From Candidatus Omnitrophota bacterium (lineage in GTDB: Bacteria; Hinthialibacterota; Hinthialibacteria; Hinthialibacterales; JAKPRU01): DNA of 13,294 bases. The first letter of the stretch is position 1. Every line of letters starts with the position of its first letter. Under the pieces are notes generated by a model, which did no database searches, was not told the origin of the DNA, and saw only the letters and a program-made list of their open reading frames with translations. The stretch lies in contig JAKQSI010000025.1 in NCBI GenBank assembly GCA_029570205.1, positions 1 through 13,294 on the forward strand, given 5' to 3'. Shown piece after piece: positions 6,044-12,516 of this stretch. Position numbers and translations under genes: made by a program.

Positions 6044-6935
6044 GAGTTCATCCGTGCATGAAAAAATCAGGGGCATTTCCGTTGTCTTGCCGGCCTGTAA
6101 CGAGGCCCCGTGCATAACGGAACTGATCCGGTCCCTGGATGCCCAATTGCGCAGCCTGGGTGTCCCGTATGAGATCATTGTTGTGGATGACGGGTCAAGC
6201 GATGGGACCGGGGATCTGGCGCAGCAGGCGGGTGCGCGGGTCCACCGCCATCCCGTCAATCGCGGCTATGGAGCCGCTGTGAAAACCGGCGTCCGGCTGG
6301 CAACCAATGAATGGATTCTCCTGATGGATGCGGATGGAAGTTACCCGGCGGAGGCGGTCCCGGATCTTGTTTCGCATCTTGAAGTTGCCGATATGGTTGT
6401 CGGTGCGCGAACGAAGCCGGGGGCCAAAATCCCCCGGTTCCGTCAGCCGATGAAATGGCTCCTGGGCAAAGTCGCAAACTATCTTGCCGGACGGAAGATC
6501 CCCGATCTCAATTCCGGGATGCGTCTCGTTCGCCGGGACCTGTTTGAGGATGCGCGTGGTCTGTTGCCGGATGGCTTTTCGCTGACCACGACATTGACTC
6601 TGCTGTTCTTCTCCGAATCGCGGTACGTGGAGTATGTCCCCATCGAATATCACGAGCGTGCCGGTTCCTCCAAGTTCCGTCCCGTGCGGGACACGTGGAA
6701 CCTGACCCTGCTGCTGATTCGAACCGTGCTGCTGTTCAATCCGCTGAAAATCTTCCTGCCGTTGAGCGCACTGCTCCTGCTTGCAGCGGCACTCGTGGCT
6801 ATTTTGAGTTATACAATTCTCGAACGGTTCCTGGACACGACTTTCGTGGTATTGCTCCTCTCTTCGATGCAGTTCCTGGCCCTCGGATTCCTGGCGGACC
6901 TGATCAACCGCAGACGACGGCCGCAGAGCTGGTAG
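6042..6935 (+). CDS. Family 2 glycosyltransferase, DPM1/polyprenyl-phosphate type
   Basis: 297 aa. The GT2 domain starts ISVVLPACNEAPCI (residue 12). It has IIVVDDGSSDGT (46-56), HPVNRGYGAAVKTG (70-83), the metal-binding DxD as DAD (96-98, in LLMDADGSYP), the IPDLNSGMRLVRR acceptor segment (from 153) and a HERAGSSKF segment near 205. Two C-terminal transmembrane helices (about 236-259 and 266-288) end in an Arg cluster facing the cytoplasm. Such enzymes transfer a sugar from a nucleotide donor to a polyprenyl phosphate or lipid at the inner membrane; the sugar cannot be told. The last residues, PQSW and the TAG stop, are encoded by the first unit of the tandem repeat. The start overlaps the divergent glycosylase start (CATG at 6041-6044). 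No strong Shine-Dalgarno is visible. Confidence 0.92.
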   Translation: MSSSVHEKIRGISVVLPACNEAPCITELIRSLDAQLRSLGVPYEIIVVDDGSSDGTGDLAQQAGARVHRHPVNRGYGAAVKTGVRLATNEWILLMDADGSYPAEAVPDLVSHLEVADMVVGARTKPGAKIPRFRQPMKWLLGKVANYLAGRKIPDLNSGMRLVRRDLFEDARGLLPDGFSLTTTLTLLFFSESRYVEYVPIEYHERAGSSKFRPVRDTWNLTLLLIRTVLLFNPLKIFLPLSALLLLAAALVAILSYTILERFLDTTFVVLLLSSMQFLALGFLADLINRRRRPQSW

Positions 6936-7070
6936 GACAGGCCTCCGTGCCTGTCATTCCGCAGAGCTGGTAGGACAGGCCTCCGTGCCTGTCATTCCAC
7001 AGAGCTGGTAGGCCAGGCCTCCGTGCCTGTCATTCCGCAGAGCTGGTAGGCCAGGCGTCTCTGCCTGGCA
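6923..7070. repeat. Fourfold 38-bp tandem array of stem-loop repeat family B
   Basis: Four units start at 6923, 6961, 6999 and 7037; each begins (G/A)CAGAGCTGGTAGG. Each holds a 7-bp stem with a 6-base loop. Units 1 and 2 have GACAGGC...GCCTGTC. Unit 3 has GCCAGGC...GCCTGTC with one mismatch. Unit 4 has GCCAGGC...GCCTGGC, where the pair is restored. Single elements of the family also lie at 5172-5221. The array covers the 3' end of the glycosyltransferase and its downstream gap. Confidence 0.9.
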
Positions 7071-7086
7071 GAAAAAGCGCCCGTCA

Positions 7087-7151
7087 CGTCATCGCGAGGA
7101 GTGGCCCGGAGTTTGCAACGGCGAGATTGCCACGCTTCGCTCGCAATGACG
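7087..7151. repeat. 65-bp palindromic element (family C)
   Basis: The ends CGTCATCGCGA (7087-7097) and TCGCAATGACG (7141-7151) are inverted repeats matching at 10 of 11 positions. The interior is GAGGAGTGGCCCGGAG and a GCGAGATTGCCACGC stretch. Similar CGTCATTGCGAGGAG...CGCAATGACG elements occur widely between genes in many bacteria. It lies downstream of the convergent glycosyltransferase and epimerase-like genes. Confidence 0.65.
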
Positions 7152-7189
7152 ATATGGTAAAGACTATTCGGTTACACAACACTAGCACA

Positions 7190-8173
7190 CTAGAACGACG
7201 GAAAGATCGGCCTCAGGTAAGCGTGTGCCAGCCGCAATCCCTCATCGAATCGTCCGTTCTTCTGCGAGAATGTCGAGTCCTCATGCTCAACCACCATATT
7301 CCCGTTGTAGCCCACTTCGAGCAGCGTTGTGAAAATATCCTGCCATTTCAGTGCCCCCCAGCCGGGGATACGGAAGCGGAACGCCCCGCCCGTGCAGCCA
7401 CGCTGATACATTGTCTCCGGAAGAAACTCTACATCCTTGAGATGCACATGATGGATACGCGGGGCAAACTCGCGGATCACCCGCAGATGGTCGATTCCCT
7501 GCCAGTAGAAATGCGAGGGATCATACTCAAACCCGATGGCCTCGCTGGGGACCGCCTCAAACATCAGGCTCAGCCCTTCGGGGCAGATGCCGATGTTGAT
7601 CCCGTGATTGATATCATCCCCGCCGACCCAGTTCTCGAAGACAACTTTGACGCCGCTGTCTTCGGCAACGCGGGCAACAGGTTCAAATGCTTTTTTGAAA
7701 TCGGGAATGCTGTCCCGGATGCTTTTTGCGGGATCGCGCCCGGTCATGGCGGCGACACATTTCACGCCCATCTTGCCTGCCGCCTGAACGACGGTCTTCA
7801 TATAGGCGATTTTTTCCTCGGTCTGGTCTGCCGGGTGGAGATAGTTCGTATAGGCCGCCAGCGCGGAGATCTCCAGGTTATGCTTCGCGAAATCCTCCAG
7901 CATTCGTTTCTGCCCATCCGCCGTGGCAATCGCATCCCCGGCGGGATTGTCCTCGCGGACTTGCACGCTCATGCACTCATATCCGATGTCCTGAAGCACG
8001 CGAAGCCGGTCTTCCCGGTAATTATCCAGCACGCCCAGTTTTCGCACAGGTTTCTTTGTTGCAGCCTCGGTTCCTGCTGCGTGGGCTTCTTTGGCGAGCG
8101 CGACCCCGGCGGCCACCGCTCCAACTCCGACTGTTGCACGTTCCACAAATGTTCTGCGACTCAACGACGACAT
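7190..8173 (-). CDS. Tat-exported sugar phosphate isomerase/epimerase-like TIM-barrel protein
   Basis: 327 aa from ATG 8173, chosen because AGGA lies 8 bases upstream and a twin-arginine signal begins at once: SLSRRTFVERATVGVGAVAAG, cleaved near AHAA (about 33). The mature part is an AP endonuclease 2/xylose-isomerase-like barrel. The likely divalent-metal ligands are E180 (VVFENWVGG), D218 with H221 (FEYDPSHFYWQG), H244 (HHVHLKD) and E296 (MVVEHED). FRIPGWGALKW (266-276) is the usual substrate-loop signature. Family members interconvert keto and aldo sugars or inositols; this one would act in the periplasm, and the substrate is unknown. A longer start at 8254 adds 27 residues without family character. 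The gene appears to be transcribed alone. Confidence 0.9.
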   Translation of the reverse strand: MSSLSRRTFVERATVGVGAVAAGVALAKEAHAAGTEAATKKPVRKLGVLDNYREDRLRVLQDIGYECMSVQVREDNPAGDAIATADGQKRMLEDFAKHNLEISALAAYTNYLHPADQTEEKIAYMKTVVQAAGKMGVKCVAAMTGRDPAKSIRDSIPDFKKAFEPVARVAEDSGVKVVFENWVGGDDINHGINIGICPEGLSLMFEAVPSEAIGFEYDPSHFYWQGIDHLRVIREFAPRIHHVHLKDVEFLPETMYQRGCTGGAFRFRIPGWGALKWQDIFTTLLEVGYNGNMVVEHEDSTFSQKNGRFDEGLRLAHAYLRPIFPSF

Positions 8174-8306
8174 GCTTATTGTCCTTTCACAAGACGATGA
8201 CTCGTTCGATTGTCGAAACGATGACAGGGTATCCGATCCGGGAGGATTGAACAATGCAGGTCAGCCGAAGTGAAAAGGTCGTGGATTGATGGGATTTAGA
8301 TGAAGA

Positions 8307-8472
8307 TCATACCGCCGGTTCAATAGGTTCCAGATACAGCGCTATGTGCCTCTTGGATATTCTTGAGCGCTTCGTCCCTGGAGTCGCCATCGCTGATACA
8401 GCCCGGCAAGGCAGGAACCGTCACCGTATAACCACCTTCGTCACTTGGTTCCAGAATGATCTTGATCTGCAT
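8307..8472 (-). pseudogene. HicB-family antitoxin-like protein with a frameshift
   Basis: The minus-strand ATG at 8472 gives MQIKIILEPSDEGGYTVTVP, then ALPGCISDGDSRDEALKNIQEA. This is the conserved HicB fold, including the LPGC(I)S.GD..EEAL.NI.EA signature. As read, the frame ends after 50 aa at TGA 8320-8322 with an atypical tail (HSAVSGTY). Dropping one base near 8346 restores EAIALYLEPIEPAV and a stop at 8307-8309, which is how HicB-type proteins usually continue. So the gene is frameshifted, or the assembly has an extra base. The start overlaps the end of the upstream gene by 32 bp. HicB-like proteins normally neutralise a partner toxin or act alone; no HicA is seen nearby. Confidence 0.78.
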
Positions 8473-8659
8473 GTGTGCGCTGTCCTTTGTCATTGCTTGC
8501 AGTTGCGGTTTCTATGGGAGTCCTGCAAAGCGTCGCGCCGCTTCGCTTCTCCTGTTCTTTTAAATCACGGTAGATGGCTCGCAGGTCGTAGTTGAAACGA
8601 GCCGCGTATGCGTCACGGACACGACGGACTTCTTCAACAATCGGATCGGACCAAGTCAT
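8441..8659 (-). CDS. Small conserved hypothetical protein, partner of the PIN-domain gene
   Basis: 72 aa from ATG 8659, with GGAGG 7 bases upstream. The N-terminal 43 residues (MTWSDPIVEEVRRVRDAYAA, then RFNYDLRAIYRDLKEQEKRSG) match a small protein type that I associate with PIN-domain toxin genes; they look helical and charged. Residues after about 45 (CRTPIETATASNDKG...) read like non-conserved extension and overlap the HicB-like gene by 32 bp. The start overlaps the preceding PIN-domain stop as ATGA, which indicates translational coupling. The likely role is an antitoxin or accessory protein of a VapC-like toxin, an inference from pairing alone. The usual C-terminus may have been altered by the fusion into the HicB region. 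Confidence 0.65.
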   Translation of the reverse strand: MTWSDPIVEEVRRVRDAYAARFNYDLRAIYRDLKEQEKRSGATLCRTPIETATASNDKGQRTHADQDHSGTK

Positions 8660-8859
8660 GGTTTTACCTCCAACATTTCCTCCGGAGTACAGATAATTGG
8701 ACATAGGAATCCCGGCCTCGAACATACGGTCTCGATTTGGACACGCATTGTCGCATTGGCCATGTGCCGGCAATTCCAGGTCAAGAGGTAAGGCACACGG
8801 TGAACAGCCGCCACTGCAATATGAAGCCCGTCATCAAGCGCTTTGTCGATAGCGGCCAT
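8656..8859 (-). pseudogene. VapC-type PIN-domain protein, C-terminal remnant
   Basis: 67 aa from ATG 8859; a longer start at 8880 is possible but has no Shine-Dalgarno. GGAGG lies 6 bases before 8859. The peptide MAAIDKALDDGLHIAVAAVH, then RVPYLLTWNCRHMANATM and a CTPEEMLEV end, is the C-terminal third of PIN-domain toxins, with the DALHIA(x)A and YLLTWNC(R/K)H.ANA signatures. The first 85-90 residues, with the first catalytic aspartates, are absent, and an in-frame stop lies 12 bases before 8880. I could not find the missing part in the 180 bases upstream. It should therefore not work as a nuclease, though the good ribosome site means it could be translated. Its TGA overlaps the next gene's ATG. 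Confidence 0.75.
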
Positions 8860-9030
8860 GATGAACCTCCGTTCACGCATAGTAAACCATCAACGGCGAA
8901 CGACTACAAATCATCATACAGCCCGCACACTGCCGGAATACAGAGGGGTCTTCCTCCTCTCGGCCATGCCGATGATACGCCGTCGAGTGTTCCCGACACC
9001 ACTGCAATCTGCACCGGCATTGCAAGATTG

Positions 9031-9039
9031 TGCTATAAT
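9031..9039 (+). promoter_or_regulatory. Extended -10 promoter for the nitroreductase gene
   Basis: TGCTATAAT at 9031-9039 is an exact extended -10 (TGnTATAAT). It lies about 35 bases before the start codon of the secreted nitroreductase. No good -35 box is present, which fits extended -10 promoters. A strong Shine-Dalgarno AAAGGAGG follows at 9054-9061. I predict initiation near 9046. Confidence 0.6.
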
Positions 9040-9073
9040 CGGTCAATTTCGTCAAAGGAGGATTTTTTGCACA

Positions 9074-9748
9074 ATGTCGGTCAAATGTTTCACCAAATGG
9101 TGTCTTGCAATGTTTGTGCTGGTGTCTTTCAGCTGTGCAGCATCGGCTGCGGACAAGGCGGAAATCGAGAAAATCAAACTGCCGGAACCGCGAGCGGACG
9201 GAACCATGTCGCTGGAGAAGGCATTGTGGGCACGCAAGTCGGTTCGTTCGTTCAGTACGAAGGCGGCAGAGTGGGAGCAGGTGGGACAGTTATTATGGGC
9301 GGCGCAGGGGATCAACCGTCCCGGGACAAAATTCCGCACTGCGCCGTCCGCCGGGGCAACTTACCCGCTGGAAATCTACGCGGTTCTTCCCACCGGAATC
9401 TACCATTACCTGCCGATGGAACACGCTGTGGAACAGGTCGTCTCCGGAGACACCCGGGCGGCTCTTTCCGCTGCCGGGCTGAGACAGGGTTCCATTCAGC
9501 AGGCGGCTTGTGTCGTGCTGATTTGCGCGGCGTTCGGACGGACCTCGGAGAAATATGCCGACCAGGCCACCCGGTATGTGTACCTGGAGGCGGGCCATGT
9601 CGCGCAGAATATCCTTTTGCAGGCCGTGGCGCTGGGCATGGGCGGCGTTCCCATCGGTGCCGTAGTCAATGAGGAAGGCCAAAAGGCTCTCGGCGTTCCC
9701 CCGGAACAGAAGGTCGTCTATATTGTCCCCACCGGATTCCCGCAGTGA
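9074..9748 (+). CDS. Secreted SagB-type nitroreductase-family protein
   Basis: 224 aa from ATG 9074. AAAGGAGG ends 12 bases upstream, a rather long gap, but no better in-frame start exists. An N-terminal signal peptide (MSVKCFTKWCLAMFVLVSFS, then CAASAADKAE) should be cleaved after ASA near 25. The nitroreductase fold carries SLEKALWARKSVRSF (FMN-binding Arg near 54-58), APSAGATYPLEIYAVL (90-105, a SagB-type signature) and EAGHVAQNILLQAVALGMGGVPIGAV (172-197). Cytoplasmic SagB proteins oxidise azoline rings in peptide natural products using FMN. No cyclodehydratase or precursor gene is near, so a general flavin redox role in the cell envelope is more likely. How FMN would reach an exported protein is unclear. 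The function is otherwise unknown. Confidence 0.88.
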   Translation: MSVKCFTKWCLAMFVLVSFSCAASAADKAEIEKIKLPEPRADGTMSLEKALWARKSVRSFSTKAAEWEQVGQLLWAAQGINRPGTKFRTAPSAGATYPLEIYAVLPTGIYHYLPMEHAVEQVVSGDTRAALSAAGLRQGSIQQAACVVLICAAFGRTSEKYADQATRYVYLEAGHVAQNILLQAVALGMGGVPIGAVVNEEGQKALGVPPEQKVVYIVPTGFPQ

Positions 9749-9764
9749 TTCCGCACCCTGGAGT

Positions 9765-9783
9765 GCGGGAGCGCAGCTCCCGC
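9765..9783. terminator. Strong hairpin between the nitroreductase and aldolase genes
   Basis: GCGGGAGC (9765-9772), loop GCA, GCTCCCGC (9776-9783) form a perfect 8-bp G+C stem. It lies 16 bases after the nitroreductase stop. No T-run follows, so termination may be weak. The longer phrase CACCCTGGAGTGCGGGAGC suggests a dispersed repeat rather than a dedicated terminator. Confidence 0.4.
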
Positions 9784-9812
9784 CTTGTCGTACTGAAACT
9801 GGAGATAGGTTT

Positions 9813-10610
9813 ATGCCACAAGAATCCCGCAAAAATCGTGTCCTGGAAAAACTGAGAAATGGAGAGGTTGTGCTCTGCACCAACTCGACCCCGGTTTGTT
9901 CGCCCAAAATCGCCGAGCTGATCGGCCTGATCGGTTTCGATTGCCTGTGGATCGACATGGAACACCAGGATTTCAGCTACAATGAGGTGTTCAATGCCTG
10001 CCTGGCCTGCCGGGCAACTGGGATGGAGCCGCTGGTGCGGATTCGACGAGAGGGCCGGCATTCCTGCGCGCGGGGATTTGAAGTCGGCGGAACCGGCATC
10101 ATGGTTCCTCATTGCATGGGGGCGGAGGATGCGCGGACGATTGTCCGAGATGCCCGGTTCTGGCCCGTGGGATTGCGCGGGCTGGATGGTGTCGAGGCTC
10201 TTGCACAATACGGATTAATGGACACCCGTGAATATATGGAATGGTCCAACCGCGAGACCTTTGTCATAGCGCAGATCGAAGACCGCGAGGCTGTGGAGGA
10301 GGTTGACGGGATTGCCGCCGTAAACGGGATCGACATTCTGCTTGTGGGGCCGGGAGACTTGGGCCAGAGCTATGGTTGTCCGGGGCAATTCGATCACCCG
10401 AAAATCCGGGAGGCCATTGAGCGAGTCTCCGAAGCCGCCCAAAACCACCGCAGATACTGGGGAATTCCCTGCGCGACTCTCGACAACGCCCGGGCGATGA
10501 TCCGGCTGGGTGCGCGGTTCATCAGCGTCGGATCGTTGATCGGAGTCGTACAAAAAGGGTTCCTGGATATCTATCGGGAATACACTCCCCTCTGCGCCGA
10601 CAAATTGTGA
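9813..10610 (+). CDS. HpcH/HpaI-family aldolase
   Basis: 265 aa from ATG 9813, with GGAG 8 bases upstream; close to the family length. It is a class II, metal-dependent pyruvate-type aldolase of the phosphoenolpyruvate/pyruvate TIM-barrel superfamily. Visible sites are D48 and H51 (WIDMEHQDF), R76 (LVRIRR), the GFEVGGTGIMVPH loop (88-100), E156 (IAQIED) and D182 (VGPGDLGQ), which match the catalytic His and Arg and the metal ligands Glu and Asp of HpaI-type enzymes. The substrate is not evident; relatives cleave 4-hydroxy-2-oxo acids or 2-keto-3-deoxy sugar acids to pyruvate plus an aldehyde. It is followed at 165 bp by dapA on the same strand. A sugar-acid breakdown role would be plausible beside the isomerase-like gene, but there is no direct evidence. 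Confidence 0.9.
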   Translation: MPQESRKNRVLEKLRNGEVVLCTNSTPVCSPKIAELIGLIGFDCLWIDMEHQDFSYNEVFNACLACRATGMEPLVRIRREGRHSCARGFEVGGTGIMVPHCMGAEDARTIVRDARFWPVGLRGLDGVEALAQYGLMDTREYMEWSNRETFVIAQIEDREAVEEVDGIAAVNGIDILLVGPGDLGQSYGCPGQFDHPKIREAIERVSEAAQNHRRYWGIPCATLDNARAMIRLGARFISVGSLIGVVQKGFLDIYREYTPLCADKL

Positions 10611-10775
10611 GAGGCATGGTCTTGACAAACTGATCGGCGCTGCTTGCCATCTGCCGCGCCCCAAAAAGCCAAACGAACCGTTGTGCGGTCCCGAAGAAAA
10701 TGGTTCACTGATTCCCGCACCGACATTCGTGTTCGGAAACCATTGAAAAAGATTTCTTTTTCAGAGGAGGACATC

Positions 10776-11690
10776 ATGTTTACGGGATCGGCGGTCGCGC
10801 TTGTTACTCCGTTCAAAGAACAATCTGTGGACTTTCCTGCCCTGGAGAAACTGATCGACTTTCACGTCGCGGCTGGGACAGAGTGTATTGTGGTTTGCGG
10901 CACAACGGGGGAATCGTCCACACAGAGTCACGCGGAGCATAAGCGGGTGATCCGATTTGCGACGGATTACCTGAAGGCGAAACGCGGGGCCGGCAAGTTT
11001 CCGTTATTGATGGCCGGGACCGGCAGCAACAACACCGCGGAGGCGATGGACCTGACAATCTTCGCGAAAGAAGCCGGAGCGGACTGCGCCCTTCAAGTCA
11101 CTCCCTATTACAACAAGCCCACGCAGAAGGGCCTCCTGGAACATTTTCGAACCCTGGCGAGAGAAGTCGATATTCCGCAGGTCGTCTATAACATTCAGAG
11201 CCGATGCGGGGTGAATGTCTCAACCGACGTCATGGTGGAACTTGCGCAGGAACCGAACATTATCGGTGTGAAAGAGGCCAGCGGAAATATCGGCCAGATG
11301 AGCGATGTGATTCGCCTGTGCCCGGATGACTTTTATGTCTGGTCGGGAGACGACGGCATGACATTGCCTTTGCTGGCGCTTGGCGGGAAGGGCGTAATTT
11401 CCGTCGTGGCGAATATCGCGCCGAGGGAAACCTCCAGGATGGTGCATGATTTTCTGGAAGGACGCGTGAAGGAAGCGCGGGCTATGCACCACAAAATGAC
11501 CCCCCTGGTTAAAGCCCTGTTTATCGAGACCAACCCGATTCCGGTCAAAACGGCGGTGAATATCCTGTCCGCGAACCCGGAATACGGATTGCCGCATTGC
11601 GGCGGATTCCGTTTGCCGATGACGGAGATATCGCCGCAGAACCGGGAAATTCTCGAGCGGGAATTGCGGGCCTTCGGCTTCTCGTTCTGA
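10776..11690 (+). CDS. dapA: 4-hydroxy-tetrahydrodipicolinate synthase
   Basis: 304 aa from ATG 10776, chosen over an upstream in-frame start at 10644 because AGAGGAGG sits 5 bases before it and MFTGSAVALVTPF is the family N-terminus. DapA condenses pyruvate with aspartate semialdehyde in the cytoplasm, the first committed step to lysine and meso-diaminopimelate. The TIM barrel shows the GTTGES site (42-47), VTPYYNKPTQKG (108-119, catalytic Tyr), the Schiff-base Lys K166 in GVKEASG, and GGKGVISVVAN (203-213). The usual Arg after the YYN motif is Lys, which is common in the family. The sequence is well within true DapA, though the wider DapA family includes sialate and keto-acid lyases. It converges with pdxJ across 97 bp with no clear terminator. 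Confidence 0.93.
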   Translation: MFTGSAVALVTPFKEQSVDFPALEKLIDFHVAAGTECIVVCGTTGESSTQSHAEHKRVIRFATDYLKAKRGAGKFPLLMAGTGSNNTAEAMDLTIFAKEAGADCALQVTPYYNKPTQKGLLEHFRTLAREVDIPQVVYNIQSRCGVNVSTDVMVELAQEPNIIGVKEASGNIGQMSDVIRLCPDDFYVWSGDDGMTLPLLALGGKGVISVVANIAPRETSRMVHDFLEGRVKEARAMHHKMTPLVKALFIETNPIPVKTAVNILSANPEYGLPHCGGFRLPMTEISPQNREILERELRAFGFSF

Positions 11691-11787
11691 TCGGCAATCG
11701 GCCCCGCCACGACAGAGTGGACACAGCGGACAGAATGCGGCCGGAGAGCATCCATCTTCGTCGGCAGGGCGTAGCCCGGAGAGGACC

Positions 11788-12516
11788 TCAGCCCCTCATA
11801 ATCTCTATCATCTCTCTTACGGCGCGTTCCAGTCCTACAAAAACCGCATGGGCGATGATTCCGTGTCCCGTATGAAGCGCGTGAATGCCCGGGAGTCGCG
11901 CGACTCGCGCCGTGTTGTGGTAGTGCAGGCCATGCCCGGCGTTGACTTTCAATCCCAGTGCGAGAGCAAACTCCAACGCCTCCGTCAGAATATGAAATTC
12001 GCGATCTTCCTCCTCAGCACTTCTGCTGTTGGCATACGCACCGGTGTGGAGTTCGATAAAGGGAACACCCAGACCGGCTGCCGCCTTGATCTGTGTCTTG
12101 TCGGGGTCGATGAAAATACTGACAGGAATTCCGGCATCGAACAGGCGCTGCAACTCGGGCCGAAGCCTTTCTTCGACACCCGCAACCGCCAGTCCGCCTT
12201 CGGTGGTCAGTTCCGCCCGCTTTTCGGGCACGAGGGTGACCAGGGCCGGAGAGATTTCTTTTGCAAGGTCCACCATCTGTGGGATCAGGGCCATTTCGAG
12301 TGTCAGGGGGACGGTCAAAATCTGCTTGAGAATACGGACATCGCGGTCCTTAATGTGCCGTCGGTCCTCGCGGGGGTGAACCGTAATCCCGTCCGCGCCG
12401 CCGAACACCGCAAGTGTCGCTCCGTGAACCGGATCCGGGTATGGAGTTCCACGGGCCTCACGCAATGTGGCAATATGGTCGATGTTTACGGAAAGCAGGG
12501 GCATCAGTGCAATCAT
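11788..12516 (-). CDS. pdxJ: Pyridoxine 5'-phosphate synthase
   Basis: 242 aa from ATG 12516 or 238 aa from ATG 12504. It joins 3-amino-2-oxopropyl phosphate and 1-deoxyxylulose 5-phosphate to make pyridoxine phosphate, the last ring-forming step of the DXP-dependent vitamin B6 pathway, in the cytoplasm. Numbering from 12504: LLSVNIDHIATLREARG (3-19), TVHPREDRRHI (41-51, H43 and R45), the catalytic Glu in LTLEMA (E70), IELHTGAYA (150-158), NAGHGLHYHN (188-197, H191) and the closing phosphate loop ALHTGHGIIAHAVFVGL, which is slightly unusual in its HTG and AHA. The 12516 ATG overlaps the ybbR stop (ATGA), but GGAGG directly abuts it. From 12504 the gap is 12 bases and the protein begins as PdxJ usually does. 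The ybbR-pdxJ pair occurs in other bacteria. Confidence 0.95.
   Translation of the reverse strand: MIALMPLLSVNIDHIATLREARGTPYPDPVHGATLAVFGGADGITVHPREDRRHIKDRDVRILKQILTVPLTLEMALIPQMVDLAKEISPALVTLVPEKRAELTTEGGLAVAGVEERLRPELQRLFDAGIPVSIFIDPDKTQIKAAAGLGVPFIELHTGAYANSRSAEEEDREFHILTEALEFALALGLKVNAGHGLHYHNTARVARLPGIHALHTGHGIIAHAVFVGLERAVREMIEIMRG

Noticed and set aside
6044-6259. Extended glycosylase N-terminus starting at 6259
   Set aside because: The extra 72 residues lie antisense to the conserved GT2 DDGSSDG region and look unlike HhH-GPD proteins.
6923-7070. CRISPR array
   Set aside because: The units are contiguous 38-bp tandem copies with no unique spacers, and no cas genes are present.
7127-8200. 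Long plus-strand ORF of 357 codons
   Set aside because: It is the antisense shadow of the Tat-signal isomerase gene; that strand has clear catalytic motifs and a ribosome site, while this one has none.
8881-9030. N-terminal part of the PIN toxin in another frame
   Set aside because: The minus-strand frames here show no MxxxxxDTSV-type start or other PIN motif, so I leave the gap as containing nothing I can support.
10622-10650. TTGACA at 10622 as a dapA promoter
   Set aside because: The -35 is perfect, but at 17 bp spacing the -10 would be TGCCAT, with only three consensus matches, so I do not call a promoter.
11691-11787. acpS remnant or terminator between dapA and pdxJ
   Set aside because: acpS often follows pdxJ, but no frame here resembles it, and no stem with a T-run is visible.
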